Below are positions 1 through 8,990 of a DNA stretch of 64,000 nt, piece by piece; the first letter of the stretch is position 1, and every line of letters begins with the position of its first letter. Origin of the DNA: Perognathus longimembris pacificus (Eukaryota; Chordata; Mammalia; Rodentia; Heteromyidae); the NCBI RefSeq assembly GCF_023159225.1, contig NC_063184.1:14931528-14995527 (forward strand), read 5' to 3'. Under the pieces are notes generated by a model. That model was not told the DNA's origin. It made no database searches and saw nothing but the letters and a program-made list of their open reading frames with translations. The translations under genes were made by a program, and so were the position numbers.

Positions 1-848
1 AAGATGTGAAAGGAAGATGAACTTCTCCCACCTTCAAGGAGGTGTGCAGTGTAGACTAAATGGTGCTGTTAGTGAACCAGAACCATGGATCGTAAGAATA
101 GATGTCTGCTCACATGTTTTTAAAACTCAACAGCTAACTTTAATTCTATATACAGTCACTATTCTAAGCACTTCATTTATAGTGACCATAACTCAATGTG
201 GTTAATTCTCTTTATTCCCAATTTTATTTCTTTGCCTAAAAGTCCTTTGATTTTTTTTGAAAGAAATAAGATTCAAATTAAGGAAGGTGAGCTTCAGAAC
301 AAAAGTATTTTATACTCTCAGTAAGTAATTCGATGAATAAATAGATGGAGAGAGAGAGAGAGACAGTAGGCTTACAAAGAGACAAACAGATAAATGGTTT
401 GCTATCTTACATCAGAATGTGGTTTACAGAAATGAGCTGGTTTGGTTGCTTATATCCCCATCTCTAGGAATCTGCATTCCAGTCACAGAGAGCATCCTCA
501 CCCCTCACATCCCGGCTCTGGATGGTACTCGGCACAGAGATAGAAGCCACGGTCATTTCTCCAACCATGACTTGGGATGGCAGAATCTAGGGAGACCACA
601 CACCAAGATAACACACATCAAAGGTAGTACTATTTATGTTTCTAGGTTTCTTTCCTTTTATCTTCTTCTTTTTTCATTAGTAGTAGCAGGGTTGAATCTC
701 TGGAAGCTTCAGCTTCTTCCAAATAGGCCTATGAGAATGAATTCCAACTTTGCATAATGACTCCATCCTTGGATGCTTATGTCACCTGCTGCTCTGGTCC
801 TCCAGCCTAAATGTGATACTGGCTTTTCACCTTTCTCTGCTAATTCTT

Positions 849-1054
849 TTTTTTTTTTTTTGGCCAGTCCTGGGCCTTGGACTCAGGGCCTGAGCACTGT
901 CCCTGGCTTCTTCCAGCTCAAGGCTAGCACTCTGCCACTTGAGCCACAGCGCCGCTTCTGGCCGTTTTCTGTGTATGTGGTGCTGGGGAATCGAACCTAG
1001 GGCCTCGTGTATCCGAGGCAGGCACTCTTGCCACTAGGCTATATCCCCAGCCCC
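849..1054 (-). repeat. IDL-Geo SINE, young subfamily
   Basis: Complete dimeric SINE in reverse orientation: poly-T at left, ID/tRNA-Ala-like monomer at right ending CCCCAGCCCC. It is flanked by a perfect 15-bp target-site duplication (834-848 and 1055-1069, TCTCTGCTAATTCTT). On its own strand it has the GAGCTGGAAGAAGCC and CCAAGGCCCAGG variants of the young subfamily and several intact CpGs, so it is probably a recent insertion into the Dkk2 intron. Confidence 0.93.
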
Positions 1055-1369
1055 TCTCTGCTAATTCTTAGTTCAACCTTTACCCATTTCTTTTCTGTTT
1101 TCCTGGCTGGACTCTGATATCTGATCTTAAATGTCCCCAAGAATTTCTACTTTCTCTTTGAATCCAAAGTTTATTTAGATCTTCCCCAAAGGGAACACAT
1201 TAATTTGTTTTAAGTCAAACTTCATTCATTCAATAGAGAAAAGGACAACAAGTAGGGAACTAGCACGAGAACATAAAGATAAGACGTAGCATAGTCTTGC
1301 TATTTATTCAATTTTGATGCAGAAGAGAGAAAGCCAGGGTGAATGCATTCATAATATTCAATGTACATA

Positions 1370-1530
1370 TGTGAAAAGAGAACAAGGAAAATTGAAAGTA
1401 TAGTGGAGATGAGACAGATGATGAAAGGGGTGACATTGACAAGAATGCATTATACAAAAATTCATAAACTGACATGGTGACCCAGGTGTACAATTCCTTA
1501 AAGAAAGCAAAAACTAGAAATTTTAAAAAG
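1370..1530 (+). repeat. L1 3'-end fragment
   Basis: The GGGGTGACATTGAC...GAATGCATTATA...TTCATAAACTGACATGGTGA pattern is the sense version of the L1 3' end seen at 51035-51170 and, reversed, at 25650 and 50545. It is old and diverged and lies in the Dkk2 intron. Confidence 0.5.
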
Positions 1531-1731
1531 ACACTTGACAGTCAGATGGTACCACATGGAAACTTACCACGATGGACTTTTCCTGACTAAGAGGAGAGTC
1601 AATTGGTACAAATCCTATGCTTTGTATTATACATGGTAAAAGCCCATAAGATAGTGTGAGTGAAAGTGTTGGCCATACTTCTGGTCACAAATGGTAACAA
1701 TTTCTAGTGTCTTTGGTCATGTTCTCCACAG

Positions 1732-1982
1732 GGCATGAAGGAGACCCCTGCCTGCGATCATCAGACTGCATTGAAGGGTTTTGCTGTGCTCGTCATTTCT
1801 GGACCAAAATCTGCAAGCCAGTGCTGCACCAAGGGGAAGTCTGCACCAAACAGCGCAAAAAGGGCTCTCACGGGCTGGAAATCTTCCAGCGGTGTGACTG
1901 TGCGAAGGGTCTGACTTGCAAAGTATGGAAAGATGCCACTTACTCTTCCAAAGCCAGACTCCACGTGTGTCAGAAAATCTGA
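1732..1982 (+). CDS. Dkk2: Dickkopf-2, terminal coding exon (partial gene)
   Basis: This exon encodes the last 83 or so residues of Dickkopf-2, a secreted glycoprotein that binds LRP5/6 and Kremen receptors and modulates canonical Wnt signalling. The reading frame opens at the AG acceptor (1730-1731) with GG completing a split glycine codon (phase 1). It then reads HEGDPCLRSSDCIEGFCCAR and closes at TGA 1980-1982 after HVCQKI. All ten cysteines expected of the C-terminal colipase-fold domain are present, including the CC pair and the CDC motif. That domain carries the LRP6 and Kremen contacts in the family. CLRSSDCIEGFCC and the QRKKGSHGLEIFQRC stretch favour DKK2 over DKK1, DKK3 or DKK4. There is no frameshift or early stop. 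The N-terminal signal peptide, first cysteine-rich domain and linker lie upstream of the window. The ATG at 1707 is intronic and is not a start. From memory, the residue before the ninth cysteine is Ser in human DKK2 and is Thr here. Confidence 0.97.
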
Positions 1983-3995
1983 TCACCACTGGGGGAAAAA
2001 TCCTCAGTAACAGACTGTGAATCTGTGTATTTAATGCATTACGGCATGGTGGAAAACAAGGTTGGGAATGCAGAGGAATGGCTCTGGGGAGGAATAGGAT
2101 GAGAATAGAGATCACAGAAAGATAAAGGAAAGGATAACTCAAAGGAATAGAATGGGAGTCTTTCCATTATGCAATTTCTTTCTGTAAATAATGTACACAT
2201 TTGTGAAAATGCTATTATTGAAAAAAGCACACAGTGGAAATTACTGACAAATACCATGTGCCTTTCCAGGAGCTTAGGGTGTGCCAGAAAAGCAAGTTTC
2301 TTTAGATTGCTGATTACCTATACAAATAATCTAAACGCTATATTCCCATTCAGAGTTATAGTTTCACAAAATAACTCCACTGTTCCTTGATATCAAATAA
2401 GCTAAAACATGATGAGCTGATAAAGAGGAAGTGAAAAATACAACATAGTTAATTTGCATAGTGAATGTGAAACTCTTCTCTGACCGCTCAATTAAAGGCC
2501 TTGAAGAGACAAAACTGAAAAAAGTCAGTCAGTATTTTCCAAATAATGTTAAAATCATGGCAGAAGTTTTTCAAGTCATTTAAAGGAAATCAAACTTGCT
2601 TTTCCATGAATTGCTTGGTTCCATTTTTAATATTCTTTATAAAACGTCACCTGTAATTCATAAGGAACCCTTTGAAGACAAAAACAGATCCTTAATTCTG
2701 AAGGCATAACATTGTATTTATGCTGATTGGATGTGATTCCTACTGTGAATACATATGTTTTCCTTTCTAAACCTTACACATTAATTGTGACTAGTGCAAT
2801 CTATGCACAGTGCAGAATTTTCAGAGATTGCAAAAAATATTAAAGATGTCCAAAGTGTGTGGGAAGGAAAGCTATTTTTAAACAGCTTTGATGTACCCTA
2901 CATCTTATAAAAGTAGACTGGCAAATACATTTAAGTTTTACATGCTCTCCAGCAGAGTAGGATGAAACAAATTACAGATACTCGGGCAATAGATAGATGC
3001 ACCATGAAGAAGCACAGCAGGGAAATGAGGGAAGTTGTCGATTGCTCAGGCTTTGGCAACTCTCAGATCCTTTGTCTGAAGCACAAGCTGACTTCTTAGC
3101 TTTGAAAACAGAAGCAACACAACCTAAAATGGAAGTTCTCCATTGGGGTTTGCTATTGGAGGATTTACTGTCCAGAAGAGCTCCGTGTGAGGGCACTTAT
3201 CCCTCCCAATCTCATATTTTCAAGGTTGTAAAATAACCTAGGAGGTTTTGCAAATTGGACTCGCAAGGTGGGTAACATAAGATGTCTCACTGTCTCTTTA
3301 AGCATTTATATTTTTTTCATCTAAAATAAAATTTATTTTTTCTTTAAAAATACTATGCACATAATTAAGAGATTTAGCATAGTTCACAGAAAGACACAGA
3401 AGGTCTGTCAAAATCAACCAAATGACCAAAGTAAAGGCAAAGCCATTTTGCACCTGTCTCACTAATGTTTAACATATTGACTCTTAACATGTTTCAAATT
3501 ATTAAGTACAAATTATTAGAGATATTCTATCACATAAAGAAGCTTGTGAAAACATAGCAAAGGGAAAGAAATCTAGAAATTTCAGTAGAGTTTCCTATCC
3601 TGTAAATAAATTTGAATATTTTAATGTAACTTAATGAATTTGCCAGAAGTCTTGCAGCAAGACGAGTCATTTCTTGTTAAATTCAGTTATGAATAAAATA
3701 CTTAGTTATAGATGTTCTTTATAAAGAAGAAAATCTTCCTTAAGCATTTAAATGATCACTAGTACCATCTGACTTTACTGATCTCTCCCTGCAAGCAGCT
3801 ATTTTATTGTCAAGGATACAGTTACCATTTTCTGTAGCCATTGAGGTTAAAAAGTAATAATTTGTAAAATCTAAGTATTGCTAATCTATAGATACCATGT
3901 TCTAAATTTAAAAAACTCATTTGACTTTAAAAAATTATCTCAGTGCTACTATTCCTAGAACATAATAAAAGTTATCTTGTTGCTGTTCCTTTTTA
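1983..3995 (+). other. Dkk2: Probable Dkk2 3' UTR
   Basis: About 2 kb of AT-rich, repeat-free sequence follows the stop codon. AATAAA hexamers occur at 3325, 3605, 3692 and 3964. The last is followed within about 10-45 bases by a T/GT-rich stretch resembling a downstream cleavage element, so I place the end near 3990. The length fits my recollection that DKK2 mRNAs have a long 3' UTR. The exact end, and possible use of earlier signals, cannot be settled from sequence. An open frame at 2997-3236 lies inside and shows no recognisable protein. Confidence 0.6.
3964..3969 (+). terminator. Candidate polyadenylation signal of Dkk2
   Basis: A canonical AATAAA is followed by GTTATCTTGTTGCTGTTCC and further T-rich sequence, giving both the hexamer and a downstream GU-rich element. 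Competing hexamers at 3325, 3605 and 3692 have less convincing downstream elements. Assigned from sequence pattern only. Confidence 0.45.
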
Positions 3996-5811
3996 ATTGT
4001 TTGAGATCACAGTCCACTCTTCTTCTACTTAAGCCCCATCTGAGGTCTCAAATTCACATTCTCTCAGTTGGACACTGAATCTGGGTTCTACATATCTATT
4101 CAAAATTTCAGCTTTTCCACACACACACATTCACCAGGATAATTATGATATTATGTTTTTCATACCTGTATGCAAAAACAAAATTGAAATCTAAGTTTAT
4201 CCAAGACCAACGATTTGTGCAAGCAAGTGGTGTAAATTTGTTGAGATGAAAACTGAACACTTCAGTGAAATATTTCCTTAGGACAATTACATTTGCAATC
4301 TGTTTTCCACATTACTTCCCTTATATCCATCCTTTCAAAAGTTATTATTTGAAGTAATTTATTTACAGGAAATGTTAATGAGATGTATTTTCTTATAGAG
4401 TTATTTCTTACAGAAAGCTTTGTAGCAGAATATATTTGCAGCTGTTGACTTTGTAATTTAGGGGAAATGTATAATAAGATAAAATATATTAAATGTCTCT
4501 CTTCCAAAAATTGAATTTGATTTTCCATGTGTTTTGCTTATGGGAAAGGCATTTATTGAATCACAGGTTCTCAGAATGCAAGTGGATTTTGTCTGAATTT
4601 TGCAGATTGGGTTGGAGTTCTTCAAATGATAGCTCCACAAGTTCCAAGGCATTTTCCTATTGATGAGGCAGCTCATTTCATGGTAGGACAGCTGTAACTG
4701 TTAATAGTTATATTTTTATGAAACTGAAGTACTCTGGATTGCAATTTCCAGCAATTTATTCTTCCTTTGCCTTTTTGGAATGTCTTAGAAAAAGACACTT
4801 CAAATTTCTTCAATTTGACGTCTGGTAGCATATCCTCACGATCTTCTCTCTTGGTGGAAATTTTCCAGCACAGATGTGCCAGCAGGCTTCTGGGAGTGTT
4901 GCAATTCCATATGGCACAAAGCTAAAGATGTCTATCTATAGATGTTAATTGAGCACATTGCCAGGGCCCCGTGACCTCAAATCTACTTTCGGAGAAGTGT
5001 GTCTTTCCTCTGCTTTCTAAATTATGAGTATTCGACCAAGTGTACTCATCAGCCATGAGACTAGGGATGGCTGTAAAAGTTCACATTGTGTTAAGATGTG
5101 AATGAGCTGGAAATGTAGCAAGTATTCATCCTAGGACATAGGAGGGTGGATGAAATGTAGCCAGAGTAATTAACTGAAGCCAGGACAGTCCCAGAACTAG
5201 AGGTAAGAGCTGCAGATGCCTCTAGTCCTGCTGAATAAATTTCACATCAGTTTAATTAGTCATATGGGGAAACTCCTAGTTAACCATTCCTTTCCATTGA
5301 AATGTTTGTATCTCTTGTTAGATGTGTTTGTTTAACAGCTTAACAACCAGAAGGGTGATAGTTCTCTTTTCCAGCACACCCAGTGACATACTCTGAGAAG
5401 TGACAAACTGTCCTTACTTCCCTCTTAAGCCCAAAGCGAAAGAAACCAAATACCTAATTGTTGCCAGTCTTTCAGGTGGAAAATACAACTGCACTTTCCT
5501 TTTCTTTTCTTTTTTCATTTGAATTCAGGCCATTTAAAAAAAGAGATTTTTTTAAAAGGCCGGATGATGGATTACTCTGTTGCAGATGAAACTAATATTA
5601 AAGACTGTAGCATAGATCCGTGGACAAGGGCCAATCCTGATACTGAACACAAGAAATAAGTTCTGATAGTGACAAGAAGCTCTATCAGTTCTACCCTATT
5701 TTAAAATGTACAACATCAACAGGCAGAACAGAAATATTTTTTCCAGTAGTTGGCACCAAAGAAAGTGGATTGGACTGAGGGGAAGATTGGACTATACAAT
5801 TAACATTCAAG

Positions 5812-5812
<1 letters not shown>
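3996..5812. other. Unique downstream DNA, no gene
   Basis: AT-rich single-copy-looking sequence just beyond the Dkk2 transcript. I recognise no repeat and no gene. The absence of recent insertions next to the gene could reflect constraint, but this is not shown. Confidence 0.5.
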
Positions 5813-5860
<48 letters not shown>

Positions 5861-5870
5861 CGCGCGCACG
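5813..5870. repeat. (TG)n(CG)n microsatellite
   Basis: About 19 TG units run directly into about 7 CG units and then CACGCG. It forms the expanded tail of the antisense B1-Geo SINE that follows. The alternating purine-pyrimidine pattern is Z-DNA-prone. Confidence 0.95.
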
Positions 5871-6070
5871 CGTGCTGGTACTGAACTTGAACTCAGGACC
5901 TGAATGATTTTTCACTGAAGGTTAGTGCTCTACCAATTGAGTCACTGCTCCACTTCTGGTCTTTTGTTGGTTAATAGGAGACAAGAGTCTCATAGATTTC
6001 TTGTTAGGATTTCCTCAGAATGTCTCCTAAGTAGCTAGTATTACAAGTGTTAATCATGGTACCCATCTTT
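5871..6070 (-). repeat. B1-Geo SINE
   Basis: Reverse-oriented dimer. The Geo half (TGAACTCAGGACCTGA, CTCTACCAATTGAGTCA) is followed by the TTGGTTAATAGGAGACAAGAGTC linker region and a diverged B1 half ending near TAGCTAGTATTACAAG. Old, with no clear duplication. Confidence 0.8.
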
Positions 6071-6246
6071 CTTCAAGAATCTTACTCAACAACAGTCTCA
6101 AACTAGACAATTCATATTATGTAACAAGAATGGGTGAGAGAAGTAAAGAGACAAATATTTTGATTCTATTAACATTAACATAATCCCTGAAGACACATTC
6201 CCCAGATTATTATACAGGGTAGATATAGGCTTAAAAACAAACCCTG

Positions 6247-6484
6247 AGCTGGGCACCAGTGGCTCACACCTATAATCCTAGCTACTCAGGAGGCTGAGAT
6301 CTGAGGATCATGGTTCAAAGCCAGTTTGGGCAGGAATGTCTGTGTGAGTCTTATCTCCAATTAACCACCAGAAAACCAGAAGTGGAACTGTGGCTCAAAG
6401 TGGTAGAGCTCTAGCCTTCAGTGAAAAAGCTCAGGGACAAAGCCCAGGCCCTGAGTTCAAGCCCTATGACTGACAAAAAAAAAA
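6247..6484 (+). repeat. B1-Geo SINE, nearly complete
   Basis: The B1 left half reads CAGTGGCTCACACCTATAAT, CTCAGGAGGCTGAGATCTGA. The AATTAACCACCA linker follows, then the Geo right half (GTGGCTCAAAGTGGTAGAG, CCTGAGTTCAAGCCC) and a short A tail. This copy shows the family layout well. Confidence 0.92.
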
Positions 6485-6869
6485 GTAATCTTGGAAATAG
6501 TGTTACTTTCCTAAACACGATACAACTCACACATATGTTACCCTTCAAAGAACTCTCTGTCCTTAATTGTCTTTTTTGCTACATGTGAATATTTTACAAA
6601 ACCTCATTGAGAAACAGTGAGATTGGAAAGTTTAATTAAACAAGTATTTTCCAGAAACTGTAACAGAATCTGAATGAACAAAGAGAGATGTAGAAAAATC
6701 TTTATCTTTACTTTTTTTTTATTGGTATTTAACAGAGTATTTATATGAGAAATGGAGACTAGAACATTATCAATGGAGCCATTCCATTCAAATCTGAATT
6801 TCCCTATCTTGATTAGTTTTATTAAATGAATCAACAGAGATGATTTTTTCTATGATGTACTTTTAAACA

Positions 6870-7140
6870 CTTCCTTTTTTTTTCTCAAATTTTTATTATC
6901 AAACTGACGTACAGAGAGTATCATACGTTGGGCATTGGATACATTTCTTTTACTGTTTGTTGCCTTGTCCCTCATGCCCCCCTCCCTCCCCCCCTTTCCC
7001 TCCCCCCCCAGGTGTTCAGTTCACTTACACCAAACAGTTTTGCAAGTATTGCTTTTGTAGTTATTTCTCTTTTTTTACCCTGTGTCTCTCGAATTTGGTA
7101 TTCCCTTTGAATTTCCTACTTCCAATACCAGTTACTTTTA
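6870..7140 (-). mobile_element. L1 3' end, 5'-truncated
   Basis: Poly-T is followed by the antisense 3' UTR of the lineage's L1: TTATTATCAAACTGACGTAC, a C-rich tract (CCCCCCTCCCTCCCC), the CACCAAACAGTTTTGCAAG block and the TGTCTCTCGAATTTGGTATT block. The same order of blocks recurs at 13225, 25337, 58622 and 59765. No L1 coding sequence remains. Confidence 0.8.
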
Positions 7141-8679
7141 AAAGTGCTAAACCTAGTTTAGAGTGACTGGAACTCATAACATGTTAATGAATTTAAACTT
7201 CCTTGGGAAAAAATGTCCCATCAAGAAGTTAGATTTGGCAGCATATTTGAACACATAGAAGGGTGGGAGAAGCACCCACCAGTTATTCAGTCTTCTTTTA
7301 TAGACTAAGTGGTGCTTTGGGCATTGTCCTTCACGTGTCAATCTGGTCAAGGTTAGAGATTTGCCACTGTAAAGCCTCATAGGACTCCTTTCTTATGCAC
7401 ATAGCACATCCAAAGCACAGGAGTTTTATTTGAGAATTGGCTCTGTCCAAGGATGTCACCCCGAAGTCTCTTTGGGGCAGGCCTTTTGAGAGTCATGTTG
7501 AGGTTTTATTGCTTTGTGCTTCACCTTTGCAAATGCTCTAATTGGAGGAACATATCAAAGATTCCTGAAATAAAATTGGCATAGATGCTTTGGAAATTAT
7601 CTTAGCAGAAAGTTCAAATACTTAAGATCCCAGAAGATGCCCTGCTACACTTTAGCTATATTTGTATTCCATTGTTGGGAACTTAGGCTCAAGAGTGGTG
7701 GTAGAACATTAAGGGGTGAAGATTGGTAGGATAGCCTTAGGTCATGGGGTGAGCATGACCCTCAAAGGGAGTATTGGTCATTTCTTGTTCATTTCTGTAT
7801 CAAAATGGGACCATACATCCTGACAAGCTCTCATGCCATCTGCCATTCTCCACGAAGTCTTTATCAAAACATTACCAAATGCAAGCACAATGCTGTTGAC
7901 GGGCCCAAACTTGCACTACACATTTTCCCTCATCAAAGTTAGAGCCTACTGAATTTCATTGTAGTCATGCATAACTGACTAATCCAACTCCAACTTACCA
8001 TATTCCTCAAGAGCTGACCATTTGCTCCATGGTTTTGTGGGCCCAGACAACTGAGCAGAGAATCAAACCAATGAAGTCTACACTCTCACTTTGACATTTC
8101 AGTTGTTGTTTTAGTGTCATGAATAGAGAGCAGAAAACTAAACAGCTTGATATTAGAAAAGGAAAGTTGAGCAAGAATAAAACTGAAGCAGAATGAAGAA
8201 AAAGAAGAGGGAATTGATTTGTGTTGTTTTAGAGTCTGTAGTCAAGGAGATAATCTTAGAAAAGACAGCATTTAAGCATATACCAGAGTCAGTCAAAGGA
8301 CTGGTAATGAAAAAGTCTAGAGAAACATCAAGTTAGAGGAAGAAAAAATGGAAGCACTGAAAATTGGAAGGAGATGATGGTATGAAGAGCAAAAGACAGA
8401 AGACAAGGCTAGAGAGGGGACTGAAACAGACTGTACAGAACCTTATCAACCATGATAAATTTTATATTAAAAAGATACAGAGTTTTGGAGTAGAGAAGCA
8501 GCGTACATTGATTTATATTTTCCAAGGATTTCTTAGGCTGCTTTGTGGATGGCATTCGGGCAGAAAATTCTGGAGGTTTGGAATTGTGAGAGAAGGTAGA
8601 GGTTCAGAGAAGAGGCTGGGCTTTAGGTGAGAGGCAGAGCCATGGCATTTGGTCTGGATGAAGGATGTTAAGGAAAGCT
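7141..8679. other. Unique DNA, no gene seen
   Basis: No recognisable repeat, RNA or coding exon. A frame at 8364-8630 has no family resemblance and lies in purine-rich sequence. Confidence 0.5.
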
Positions 8680-8910
8680 ATCTTGCTGTGTCAAGTGGTT
8701 CATGCCTGTAGGCCTAGTTAAACAGGAGGCTGAGATCTAAGGATCATGATTCCAAGACAATCAGGGCAGAAAACTCCCTGAGACTTGTATGCCCAATTAA
8801 CCACCAGGAAATCTGGAAGGGGAGTTGTAACTCAAGTAGTCCAGCACTGGCCTCCAGTGAAAAATCTGAGGAATAGCACCCAGTCCCTGAGTTCAAACCC
8901 CAGTAACAAC
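8680..8910 (+). repeat. B1-Geo SINE
   Basis: Diverged full-length dimer: B1 half (GGTTCATGCCTGTAGGCC, ACAGGAGGCTGAGATCTAAG), CAATTAACCACCAGGAAA linker and Geo half (TTGTAACTCAAGTAGTCCAG, CCTGAGTTCAAACCC). Its tail has become the adjacent GGAA/GGGA tract. Confidence 0.88.
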
Positions 8911-8990
8911 AGGAAGGAAGGAAGGGAGGGAGGGAGGGAGGGAGGGAGGGAGGGAGGGAGGGGAAAGAAGGAAGGAGGGAGGGAAGAAAA
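8911..8990. repeat. (GGAA)n/(GGGA)n purine tract, G4-capable
   Basis: Eighty consecutive purines on the + strand. The core (about 8924-8963) is GGGA repeated about ten times, i.e. many G-triplets separated by single A loops, which is a canonical quadruplex pattern. It sits exactly at the 3' tail of a B1-Geo element. Frames through it are low-complexity. Confidence 0.95.

Larger units (their letters stand above)
1..1731 (+). other. Dkk2: Dkk2 last intron (3' part)
   Basis: This is non-coding sequence upstream of the terminal Dkk2 exon. It ends in a pyrimidine-containing stretch and an AG splice acceptor at 1730-1731. It holds an antisense IDL-Geo SINE (849-1054), a sense L1 3'-end fragment (about 1370-1530) and a short AG repeat near 349-363. 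The rest is unremarkable AT-rich DNA. Its intronic status follows from the exon at 1732; the upstream exons are outside the window. Confidence 0.9.

Noticed and set aside
1707..1731. ATG at 1707 as a start for the Dkk2 frame
   Set aside because: It lies in the intron upstream of a good splice acceptor. The protein match begins at the AG.
1717..2142. Antisense frame of 141 residues over the Dkk2 exon
   Set aside because: Shadow of the Dkk2 coding strand; no similarity to any family.
2997..3236. 79-residue frame in the Dkk2 3' region
   Set aside because: No recognisable motif, inside the probable 3' UTR; consistent with chance.
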